Shown in pieces: positions 33,530 through 41,375 of a stretch of DNA of 64,000 nucleotides. Source of the DNA: Devosia sp. 1566 (lineage in GTDB: Bacteria; Pseudomonadota; Alphaproteobacteria; Rhizobiales; Devosiaceae); the NCBI RefSeq assembly GCF_004005995.1, contig NZ_CP034767.1, positions 868,001 through 932,000 on the forward strand, written 5' to 3'. Under the pieces are notes generated by a model that saw nothing but the letters and a program-made list of their open reading frames with translations, was not told the origin of the DNA and did not search any database. Every line of letters starts with the position of its first letter. Position 1 is the stretch's first letter. Both the position numbers and the translations under genes were made by a program.

Positions 33530-34615
33530 ATGCTTTTCTGGTTCATCGCCACTGCCGTTACTGCCATTGCCTGCGCTGCGCTGTTTTACGCAGGGGCAGG
33601 TCACAGGGTCAACGCGACGCGGCCCCAATTCGCCGCAGCCGATTCACACTTTGCCACAGTTCTGGCGCGCATTGAGGCCGATGAGGCTTCCGGTCTGCTC
33701 GGCGCTGCCGAAGCGGCAGGCGCCAGGGCGGAACTGGCGCGCGAAGTGCTGCGCGCAGAGAACGAGGCCCGCCGCCCTGCAGCTGGCAGGGGCGAGCTGA
33801 CCCGCACTCCCTTGTTGCTCGGGCTCGGGGCAATCGCTGCAATTTCGCTGGGGACCTATGGATTTCTAGGGAGTCCCAACCTGCCTAGCCAGCCACTGGC
33901 TGGGCGCGCTGCGCCGGTAGCGGAGCCAGTCGATATCAACGCTGCAGTCGCGCGCATTGAAGCACAACTCGCCCAGCGGCCCGACGATCTGCGGGGCTGG
34001 ACCGTGATTGCGCCCGCCTATGTTGATCTTGGCCGGTTGGAAGATGCGGAGCGGGCCTATCGGCGCGTTCTTGAGTTAGGCGGAGCAACGCCCGATGTGC
34101 AAACCAAGCTAGCCGAGGTGCTGATCCTGCAGGCTGACGGCGCGGGGTCGGCAGAATCGATGCAACTGCTGCGAGCGGCCGCGGCGAGCGATCCCAACCA
34201 TGTGCTTTCGCGACTTTATCTTGCGGCCGAACTCACCCGCACGGCCAAGTACGAGGAAGCTGTGGCGGCTTGGCGCGAAGCGCTTGCATTGTCGCAAGGC
34301 GGCGAAGGGTGGCTGCCGGCGGCCCAGCAGGGGCTGGCAGTAGCGTTGAACGGCGGACAAGCTCCGGCCGAGCCCGCTCAATCGGAGATGATCGGGCAAA
34401 TGGTTTCCGGCTTGGCCGCGCGACTGAACGCCGATGGCGGTTCGCCCGAAGAGTGGACGCAGTTGGTGCGCGCCTATCTGGTGCTGGAGGACCGCGAGGC
34501 GGCCCAGAGCGCCTATGACGCGGCAGTAGCGGCTTATCCGCAAGCCTTTGATCGTGGCCAACTCGACACTATTGCCCTGGATGCCGGGCTGACAACACCG
34601 GGAGCCACGCGATGA
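33530..34615 (+). CDS. ccmI: Cytochrome c biogenesis protein CcmI (CycH)
   Basis: 361 residues from the ATG at 33530; the upstream open frame to 32507 is a shadow of the opposite-strand gene. Two membrane helices (about residues 2-20, LFWFIATAVTAIACAALFYA, and about 92-110) flank a coiled cytoplasmic loop. A large periplasmic part follows with TPR-like repeats (AYVDLGRLEDAERAYRRVLELGG and later). CcmI carries apocytochrome c to the CcmF/H haem lyase at the periplasmic face of the inner membrane. It is the first gene of ccmIEFH, overlapping ccmE by 4 bases. Confidence 0.92.
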   Translation: MLFWFIATAVTAIACAALFYAGAGHRVNATRPQFAAADSHFATVLARIEADEASGLLGAAEAAGARAELAREVLRAENEARRPAAGRGELTRTPLLLGLGAIAAISLGTYGFLGSPNLPSQPLAGRAAPVAEPVDINAAVARIEAQLAQRPDDLRGWTVIAPAYVDLGRLEDAERAYRRVLELGGATPDVQTKLAEVLILQADGAGSAESMQLLRAAAASDPNHVLSRLYLAAELTRTAKYEEAVAAWREALALSQGGEGWLPAAQQGLAVALNGGQAPAEPAQSEMIGQMVSGLAARLNADGGSPEEWTQLVRAYLVLEDREAAQSAYDAAVAAYPQAFDRGQLDTIALDAGLTTPGATR

Positions 34616-35091
34616 CAGTGTCCGCAACCCTGCGCAAAAAAGGCTGGAGTCGCAAGCAGAAGCGGCTCGCGGTGATTGGGGGGCTGGCTGTTGTGGTCGC
34701 GCTCGCAACCACCCTGGTGCTGGTCGCATTGCGCGACCAGATCGTCTTTTTCTATGCGCCGTCCGATATTGTTGCCCGGCAGGTGCAGCCAGGCCAAGCG
34801 ATCCGCGTGGGTGGTCTAGTCAAGGAAGGCAGTTGGGTGCGGGACGGGCAGAACAATAGCTTTGTGGTAACCGATAACCAGAACGAGATTGCCGCCAACT
34901 ATACTGGCATCTTGCCCGATCTGTTCCGGGAAGGGCAGGGCGTGGTCGCCGAGGGCAGCCTTGGACCCGATGGCACCTTCAAGGCCAGCAATGTTCTGGC
35001 CAAGCACGACGAGAATTATGTTCCCAAGGAAGTGGTCGAAGCGCTCAAAAAACAGGGCGAGTGGCGACCCGAACCAGCGGTCGCAAACTGA
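34612..35091 (+). CDS. ccmE: Cytochrome c maturation haem chaperone CcmE (CycJ)
   Basis: A 159-residue protein with an N-terminal membrane anchor (about residues 19-40) and a periplasmic OB-fold. His132 in LAKHDENYVPKEV is the covalent haem-binding residue, and Tyr136 is the usual axial ligand. YTGILPDLFREGQGVVAEG is typical of the family. It receives haem from CcmC and passes it to CcmF. Start overlaps ccmI (ATGA) and the stop overlaps ccmF by one base. The ccmABCD genes that load haem are not in the window. Confidence 0.96.
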   Translation: MTVSATLRKKGWSRKQKRLAVIGGLAVVVALATTLVLVALRDQIVFFYAPSDIVARQVQPGQAIRVGGLVKEGSWVRDGQNNSFVVTDNQNEIAANYTGILPDLFREGQGVVAEGSLGPDGTFKASNVLAKHDENYVPKEVVEALKKQGEWRPEPAVAN

Positions 35092-37064
35092 TGGCGATTG
35101 AACTCGGACATTTCGCGCTAATACTTGCCTTTGCCATCGCCACCGTTTCGGCGGTGGGCGGCTTTGCGTTGCGTCCGGGCGGAGAGCGGCTGGCGCTGGT
35201 GTTGAGCCAGGGGGCAGTGCTGCAGTTCGTGCTGGTGGCAGTGGCCTTTGCAGCCCTGATCCAGGCCTTCGTCAGCTCCGATTTCTCATTGGCACTGGCG
35301 GTCAACAACTCCCATTCGCTCAAGCCGCTCTTGTTCAAGATTTCAGGGGTATGGGGCAATCATGAAGGCTCCATGGTCCTCTGGATCCTGATCCTTGTGC
35401 TGTTTGGCGCTCTCGTCGCTGCCTTCGGCCGGGGGTTGCCGCCCGACCTACTGGCGCTGGTGCTGGCTACGCAAAGTCTGTTGGCCGCCGCCTTCGGGGG
35501 CTTTACGCTCTTTACCTCCAACCCCTTCGTGCGGATGGTGCCCGCGCCGTTGCAGGGCCGCGACCTCAACCCGGTGCTGCAGGATGTTGGGCTCGCCATT
35601 CATCCGCCGCTGCTCTACGCCGGCTATGTGGGCTTTTCGATCTGCTTTTCCTTTGCGGTTGCGGCGTTGATTTCGGGCCGCATTGACCAGGCCTGGGCCC
35701 GCTGGGTGCGGCCCTGGACCATGCTCAGCTGGACCTTTTTGACCTTGGGCATCGCCATGGGCTCCTACTGGGCCTATTACGAGCTGGGTTGGGGTGGCTG
35801 GTGGTTTTGGGACCCGGTGGAAAATGCCAGCTTCATGCCCTGGCTCGCTGGCACGGCGCTGCTGCATTCCGCGCTGGTGATGGAGAAGCGCAACGCGCTC
35901 AAGATCTGGACGATCTTTTTGTCCATCATCACCTTTTCCCTGTCACTGCTTGGCACCTTCCTGGTGCGCTCGGGCATTCTGACATCGGTGCATACCTTTG
36001 CCAGCGATCCCACCCGGGGGCTGGTGATCCTGACGCTGCTGGCTGTTGTGATCGGTGCCGCATTCACGCTCTTTGCGCTGCGTGCTTCGACGCTGCGCCA
36101 AGGTGGGCTGTTTGCGCCGGTGAGTCGCGAAGGCGCGCTGATCCTCAACAATCTGTTCCTTGCGACGGCAGTGGGTGCCATTCTCGTCGGCACGCTTTAT
36201 CCATTGGTGCTTGATGCGCTTGGCGGCACAACCATTTCCGTGGGTGCCCCCTTCTTCAACCTGACCTTTGGTGCATTGATGTCGCCGCTCCTGCTGATCC
36301 TGCCTTTCGGGCCGCTGCTGGCCTGGAAACGGGCCGATGTGGTGAACGCCGCACAGCGCTTGCTGGGCGCCGGGGCACTAGCGATTTTTGTCACCATCCT
36401 GGTTGCTTCCCTGAGCGGCCGCTCAATCTCGCTAGCCCCGCTTGGGCTGCTGCTTGGTTTCTGGGTGGCTTTCGGGGCCGTCGCCGAGCTGGTCGACCGC
36501 GGGCGGATCGGACGCATCCCGCTGCGCGAAAGCGTGCGGCGACTGGTAGGACTGCCGCGTTCGGCCTGGTCAACAGCCATCGCGCATTTCGGGGTTGGCG
36601 TGACCGTGCTGGGCATCGTGGCGACATCCGCTTGGCAGACGGAACTCGTCACCACCCTTGACCCGGGCGAAACCGCCGAACTGTCCGGCTACAAGGTCGG
36701 CTTCGACGAGTTCGCCGAGCTAGCGGGTCCAAACTACCGCGCCGAGCAGGGGCATTTCACCATCACTGCCCCCAATGGCGGCACCCGGCCGCTGGTGGCC
36801 GAGCGGCGGATCTATGGCGCCAGCGGCATGACCACCACGGAAGCAGCGATCGGCACCTATGGGTTCTCCCAGCTTTATCTGCAGCTGGGTGAGCCGCTGG
36901 ACAACACGCATGTGGTTCGGATCTGGCACAAGCCTTACATCACCCTGATCTGGCTGGGGGCCGTGCTGATGGCTGGGGCAGGGGTCTTGTCCTTGTCCGA
37001 TCGCCGCCAGCGCATCGGGGCTCCACGCCGTACTGCCAAGGCAGTGCCGGAGCCAGCCGAATGA
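35091..37064 (+). CDS. ccmF: Cytochrome c haem lyase subunit CcmF (CycK)
   Basis: 657 residues from the ATG at 35091, sharing one base with the ccmE stop. The longer frame from 35061 would overlap ccmE for no reason. It is a polytopic membrane protein of normal length with the haem-handling WWD domain (WGGWWFWDPVENASFMPW, about residues 232-249). Other features are NNSHSLKPLLFKISGVWGNHEGSMVLW and IHPPLLYAGYVG, with conserved His residues. CcmF attaches haem to apocytochrome CXXCH motifs together with CcmH and CcmI. It overlaps ccmH by 4 bases. Confidence 0.96.
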   Translation: MAIELGHFALILAFAIATVSAVGGFALRPGGERLALVLSQGAVLQFVLVAVAFAALIQAFVSSDFSLALAVNNSHSLKPLLFKISGVWGNHEGSMVLWILILVLFGALVAAFGRGLPPDLLALVLATQSLLAAAFGGFTLFTSNPFVRMVPAPLQGRDLNPVLQDVGLAIHPPLLYAGYVGFSICFSFAVAALISGRIDQAWARWVRPWTMLSWTFLTLGIAMGSYWAYYELGWGGWWFWDPVENASFMPWLAGTALLHSALVMEKRNALKIWTIFLSIITFSLSLLGTFLVRSGILTSVHTFASDPTRGLVILTLLAVVIGAAFTLFALRASTLRQGGLFAPVSREGALILNNLFLATAVGAILVGTLYPLVLDALGGTTISVGAPFFNLTFGALMSPLLLILPFGPLLAWKRADVVNAAQRLLGAGALAIFVTILVASLSGRSISLAPLGLLLGFWVAFGAVAELVDRGRIGRIPLRESVRRLVGLPRSAWSTAIAHFGVGVTVLGIVATSAWQTELVTTLDPGETAELSGYKVGFDEFAELAGPNYRAEQGHFTITAPNGGTRPLVAERRIYGASGMTTTEAAIGTYGFSQLYLQLGEPLDNTHVVRIWHKPYITLIWLGAVLMAGAGVLSLSDRRQRIGAPRRTAKAVPEPAE

Positions 37065-37531
37065 GTTGGTTGCGTGTGCTCATGATGCTGTGTGGATTGC
37101 TGCTGGCACTGCCCGCAGCTGCGGTAGGGCCGGATGAGATTCTACCCGACCAGGCGCTGGAGAGCCGGGCCCGCGACATCTCGGCGGGCCTGCGGTGCCT
37201 CGTATGCCAGAACCAATCCATTGACGACAGCGATGCCGACCTCGCCCGGGACTTGCGGCTTCTCGTGCGTGAGCGTCTGGTGGCGGGGGACAGCGACGAG
37301 GCGGTGCGGCAGTTCGTTGTCGATCGCTATGGTGAATATGTGCTACTGGCCCCGCGCTTTGGCGCCCATACGCTGCTATTGTGGGCAGCCGGGCCGCTGC
37401 TGCTGCTGGTGGGCACGGCCGGAGTCTGGCTTGCTGCTCGCCGACACGGGGGCGCCGGGCAGGGCGGCGATCTTACTGATGATGAAGTGGCAGCACTGGA
37501 GCGCCTGCGGCAGTCCAAAGCTGAGCGTTAG
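37061..37531 (+). CDS. ccmH: Cytochrome c maturation thiol oxidoreductase CcmH (CycL)
   Basis: A 156-residue protein with a signal or anchor segment (residues 1-21), the redox motif LRCLVCQNQSI (Cys46 and Cys49) and a second membrane helix at about 105-125. The last gene of the ccmIEFH operon, it reduces the apocytochrome cysteines before haem attachment. Length fits the short form used with a separate CcmI. degP follows after 112 bases. Confidence 0.95.
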   Translation: MSWLRVLMMLCGLLLALPAAAVGPDEILPDQALESRARDISAGLRCLVCQNQSIDDSDADLARDLRLLVRERLVAGDSDEAVRQFVVDRYGEYVLLAPRFGAHTLLLWAAGPLLLLVGTAGVWLAARRHGGAGQGGDLTDDEVAALERLRQSKAER

Positions 37532-37643
37532 CGAGCTCTCACCTTACGAAAGTTTAATCCGAGCGCAACGTCGCCGAAAGGCGGTGCATTCCATATGTAT
37601 CGCACAGGCTTATGAAACGGCCTTTCCAAGGAGACGAATCCCA

Positions 37644-39179
37644 ATGCGCTCAACTATTCTTACTCGGACGCGGCGTTGGCTCGGGGCCTCGGCCCTGGCA
37701 CTGACGGTAGCTGTCGGCGGCGTATCCACCGCTTTCGTGATGACCGGCCAGGCAGCTAATGCCCAGGTTCAAAACAGTGCACAAATCATCGTACCACCCG
37801 TGGAGCAGCCGCAGCAGGGCTTTGCCGACCTGGTGGAAGCGGTCAAGCCAGCGGTGGTTTCGATTCTGGTTGAGGCCGAAGCGGCTGGCCAGGCAGCTCA
37901 GCGGGGCGGTCAGTTCAATTTCAACATGCCGGACCTGCCAGAAGGGCATCCATTCCGTGACTTCTTCGACCAGTTCAGCGACCGCTTTGGGTCTGATGGT
38001 CGAGGGCAGGGCTCCGAAAACATGCCGCGGCCGCGGCCCTATATGGCGGCGGGTTCTGGCTTTGTGATCTCGGGTGACGGCTATGTCGTTACCAACAATC
38101 ACGTGGTCGAAAATGCCACCAAGGTGACCGTCGTTTTCGATGACGGCACCGAGCAAACGGCCGAGATCGTCGGCACCGATGAGCGCACCGACCTTGCCGT
38201 GCTCAAGATCGAGGGTACGGACCTCCCCTTCGTGAACTTCGAAGGCGAGCCGAGCCGCGTCGGCGACTGGGTGGTTGCTGTCGGCAATCCCTTTGGTCTG
38301 GGCGGCACCGTGACCGTTGGCGTGATCTCCGGTTCGGGCCGCAACATTGGAGGCTCCGGCTATGGCGATTTCCTGCAGATCGACGCGGCCGTCAACACCG
38401 GCAACTCGGGCGGCCCTGCCTTTAACACCAGGGGCGAAGTGGTGGGCGTCAACACCGCCATCTACTCCCCCAATGGCGGCAATGTCGGCATCGCCTTTGC
38501 CATTCCCGCAGCCACGGTCAAGACCATTGTCGGCCAGTTGATCGAGGACGGTTCGGTGACCCGCGGTTATCTGGGCGTGTCCATTCAGGACGTGACCAAG
38601 GATATTGCGGACAGCGTGGGCCTCCCCAATGCTGCGGGGGCGATCGTGCGTGATGCCGCTCCCGATGGTCCAGCCGCCCCGGCAGGCGTTCGCTCGGGCG
38701 ACATCATCATCCAGGTGGATGGTGAGCCCATCGACGACGCACTGGACCTGAGCCGCACGATTGCGGGCAAGGCTCCGGACTCCACGGTTGAGCTGACGAT
38801 TTGGCGCGATGGCGCTGAAACCAAGCTTTCCGTCCAGCTCGAGACCTTGACCGAGGAAACGGCCCAGAACGACACCGAACAGGCGCCAACCACTCCCGAG
38901 CAACAGCCAGCGCAATCGAGCGAGGGCCTCACCCTGGTGCCCAATGGTGACGGCTCGGGCGGTCTGCTGATCCAGGAGGTTGATCCCGAAAGCCCTGCGG
39001 CGGAACGTGGTTTTGCAGTTGGCGATGCAATCCTTGAAGTCGACAACAAGCCTGTCGCAACCGTGGAGGATTTCCAAGCCGCCATTGCCGGCGTCAAGGA
39101 TCGCGGGCTCAATACTGCCCTGGTCAAGGCCAGCCGTGATGGTGAAGCCCGCTTCATCGGTCTGCCACTAAGCGAATAA
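37644..39179 (+). CDS. degP: DegP/HtrA-type periplasmic serine protease
   Basis: 511 residues from the ATG at 37644, with AAGGAG upstream; the frame to 37134 before it is the shadow of ccmH. A signal peptide covers about residues 1-40. The trypsin-like domain has His153 (NNHVV), Asp183 (RTDLAV) and Ser255 (NSGGP). PDZ1 lies at about 285-375 and PDZ2 at about 420-505, separated by a Gln/Thr/Pro-rich linker. It is a periplasmic chaperone/protease for misfolded envelope proteins. A separate promoter is likely because of the 112-base gap. A terminator follows. Confidence 0.95.
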   Translation: MRSTILTRTRRWLGASALALTVAVGGVSTAFVMTGQAANAQVQNSAQIIVPPVEQPQQGFADLVEAVKPAVVSILVEAEAAGQAAQRGGQFNFNMPDLPEGHPFRDFFDQFSDRFGSDGRGQGSENMPRPRPYMAAGSGFVISGDGYVVTNNHVVENATKVTVVFDDGTEQTAEIVGTDERTDLAVLKIEGTDLPFVNFEGEPSRVGDWVVAVGNPFGLGGTVTVGVISGSGRNIGGSGYGDFLQIDAAVNTGNSGGPAFNTRGEVVGVNTAIYSPNGGNVGIAFAIPAATVKTIVGQLIEDGSVTRGYLGVSIQDVTKDIADSVGLPNAAGAIVRDAAPDGPAAPAGVRSGDIIIQVDGEPIDDALDLSRTIAGKAPDSTVELTIWRDGAETKLSVQLETLTEETAQNDTEQAPTTPEQQPAQSSEGLTLVPNGDGSGGLLIQEVDPESPAAERGFAVGDAILEVDNKPVATVEDFQAAIAGVKDRGLNTALVKASRDGEARFIGLPLSE

Positions 39180-39188
39180 ACCCGCTAC

Positions 39189-39219
39189 GGTCCCGGGGCA
39201 GCCGCTCCGGGACCCTTTT
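39189..39219 (+). terminator. Intrinsic terminator after degP
   Basis: Arms GGTCCCGG (39189-39196) and CCGGGACC (39207-39214) form a perfect 8-base stem with a 10-base GC-rich loop, followed by CTTTT. It lies ten bases after the degP stop, so the downstream two-component genes are likely expressed mostly from another promoter or by read-through. Confidence 0.8.
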
Positions 39220-39245
39220 CTCAGCGCTGCGCCGGGAGCGTCACG

Positions 39246-39917
39246 GTGAAGATTTTGCTGATTGAAGACGATCGTGAGGCAGCAAGTTACCTGATCCAGG
39301 CGCTTGATGAATCCGGTCACGTGACCCACCACGCCACCGATGGGGAAACCGGCCATGCCATGGCGTCGGATATGGAATACGACGTGCTGATCGTTGATCG
39401 CATGCTGCCTCGCCGGGACGGTCTTTCCATTGTTGAGTCGCTAAGGGCCAAGGGTGACAATACGCCCGTATTGATCTTGTCGGCACTCGGCGAGGTCGAT
39501 GATCGTGTCACCGGGCTGCGCGCGGGCGGCGACGACTACCTGACCAAGCCTTATGCCTTCACCGAATTGCTGGCCCGGGTTGAGGTGCTTGCCCGCCGCT
39601 CGAGCCCCTCTGAAGCCGCCACGACCTATGAGGTTAGTGGCCTGACGCTGGACCGCCTGTCACGCAAGGTGGAACGGGATGGCGAATCTATCCTGCTCCA
39701 GCCGCGGGAATTCAGACTACTGGAATACCTGATGAGAAATGCCGGTAAGGTGGTGACCCGCACCATGCTGCTGGAAAATGTCTGGGATTATCATTTCGAC
39801 CCACAGACCAATGTCATCGATGTGCATATGTCGCGCCTGCGGGCCAAGATCGACAAAGGCTATGCCAATCCACTGCTCCACACGGTGCGGGGCGCCGGTT
39901 ACATGATCCGCGAGTAG
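39246..39917 (+). CDS. OmpR-family response regulator next to degP
   Basis: A 223-residue response regulator with a GTG start at 39246. The receiver domain has Glu7/Asp8/Asp9, phosphorylated Asp51 (LIVDRMLP) and the usual KPYAFTEL. The winged-helix output domain has LQPREFRLLEYLMRNAGKVVTR and the recognition helix FDPQTNVIDVHMSRLRAKI. It is of the CusR/QseB-like group. It is followed after 3 bases by its kinase gene. The order degP, regulator, kinase, glnE is conserved in the Rhizobiales genomes I recall. The signal and targets are unknown, but envelope stress is plausible given degP. Confidence 0.9.
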   Translation: MKILLIEDDREAASYLIQALDESGHVTHHATDGETGHAMASDMEYDVLIVDRMLPRRDGLSIVESLRAKGDNTPVLILSALGEVDDRVTGLRAGGDDYLTKPYAFTELLARVEVLARRSSPSEAATTYEVSGLTLDRLSRKVERDGESILLQPREFRLLEYLMRNAGKVVTRTMLLENVWDYHFDPQTNVIDVHMSRLRAKIDKGYANPLLHTVRGAGYMIRE

Positions 39918-39920
39918 CGC

Positions 39921-41327
39921 GTGCACCGTCTTGCCCAACTCTGGCGCACCTCCACGGTCCGGTTGACCGCCGCGTTTATCCTGATCTTCATCCTGTTTGC
40001 CGTGCTGCTGCTGGGCTTTATTACTTGGCAGTCCAGCGTGCAGATCCAGCGCCAGCAGGCTGATGATATCGATCGCGAAGTGCGCTTGTTCCAGCGGATC
40101 GATGCGAACCAGGGGCTTCGTGGCCTTGCCATAGCCGTGGACCGGCTGTCGCGCCAGCCGGGCCCGGGCGTATACTTCCTGGGCGACGCATCCGGCCAGT
40201 ACCTGTTGGGCAATGTCGTGCAAATTCCCGCGGGAGTGCTGGTGGAGCCGGGCGTTTACAGCTTCGACTATGAACGGGCCAGCCCCTTGGGGGACGACGG
40301 CCAGTCCGATGCGGGTCCCCGCCGGGGCGTTGCTGTGGTGCGTTCGCTTGAACTCAGCAACGGGCTGCGGCTGGTGGTTGGCCGTGACGTGCTGGAACGG
40401 CGGGGCTATTCGGCCATCATTGTGCGAAGTTTCCTCGTAGGCGTCGCCGGAATCATCTTCTTTTCCATGGTGGCGGGGGGCCTCACCGCCAGAAGAGTGC
40501 TGCGGCGTATCGATTCCATCCGCGATACCTCGACCAAGATCATGTCGGGCAATCTCTCCGAGCGCGTGCCGATCACCCGGCGCAATGACGAATTCGATGG
40601 GCTGGCCACCAATCTCAACGCCATGCTCGACCGCATCGAGCAGTTGCTGCAGGGCCTCAAGGAAGTCACCGACAACGTCGCGCACGACCTAAAAACCCCG
40701 CTTACTCGCCTGCGCAATCAGGCAGAAGCGGCACTGCGCCCCGGGGCAAGCGACATGACTCGCGAGCAGGCACTCGAAACCACCATTGCAGAAAGCGATC
40801 GCCTGATCCGCACCTTCAACGCTCTTCTGATGATCGCCAGAGCGGAGGCGGGTGCCCCATCGGGCGCATTCGCTGAGGTCGATGTCAGCGCCGTCGTGAC
40901 CGATCTGGCCGAGCTCTATGGCCCGGTGGCCGAGGACGAGGGAATTGCCGTCGAAACCGCAATTGCCCCATCCGTTCGCCTGAAGGGCAATCGCGAACTG
41001 ATTGGGCAAGCTATGGTCAACCTGCTCGAGAACGCTTTGAAATATGCCAAGCCCGAGCAGGGCGGGCAGGGGCGGATCACCATCAGTTTGCGCGAAGAAC
41101 GGGGGCGGGTCCTGATCGAGGTTGCCGATAATGGTCCCGGCATTGCAGAGGAAGATAGGCTGCGCGTTGTCGAGCGCTTTGTGCGATTGGAAAAAAGCCG
41201 GTCGGAACCGGGATCAGGGCTTGGGCTATCGCTGGTGGACGCGGTGGCGCGCCTGCATGGCGGCAGCTTCCGACTCGCCGACAATGCTCCTGGGGCGCGG
41301 GCGATCATCGACCTGCCTGCAGGGTGA
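39921..41327 (+). CDS. HAMP sensor histidine kinase paired with the degP-linked regulator
   Basis: A 468-residue kinase with a GTG start. Membrane helices lie at about residues 15-35 and 172-192, with a periplasmic domain between them. HAMP follows (RRVLRRIDSIRDTSTKIMSGNLSERVP). The H box is DNVAHDLKTPLTRLRNQAE with His255. HATPase motifs are NLLENALKYA, DNGPGI and GSGLGLSLVDAVARLHGG. Type: IIIA/EnvZ-CusS-like. It is cognate to the response regulator three bases upstream. It precedes glnE by 48 bases. Confidence 0.9.
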   Translation: MHRLAQLWRTSTVRLTAAFILIFILFAVLLLGFITWQSSVQIQRQQADDIDREVRLFQRIDANQGLRGLAIAVDRLSRQPGPGVYFLGDASGQYLLGNVVQIPAGVLVEPGVYSFDYERASPLGDDGQSDAGPRRGVAVVRSLELSNGLRLVVGRDVLERRGYSAIIVRSFLVGVAGIIFFSMVAGGLTARRVLRRIDSIRDTSTKIMSGNLSERVPITRRNDEFDGLATNLNAMLDRIEQLLQGLKEVTDNVAHDLKTPLTRLRNQAEAALRPGASDMTREQALETTIAESDRLIRTFNALLMIARAEAGAPSGAFAEVDVSAVVTDLAELYGPVAEDEGIAVETAIAPSVRLKGNRELIGQAMVNLLENALKYAKPEQGGQGRITISLREERGRVLIEVADNGPGIAEEDRLRVVERFVRLEKSRSEPGSGLGLSLVDAVARLHGGSFRLADNAPGARAIIDLPAG

Positions 41328-41375
41328 CGGGGACCGGCTTGCCGCGGCGAAACGTCCCATATATCACATAGGTTT

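Noticed and set aside
37134..37643. Upstream extension of the degP open frame
   Set aside because: It lies over ccmH in another frame. The signal peptide and AAGGAG sequence fix the start at 37644.
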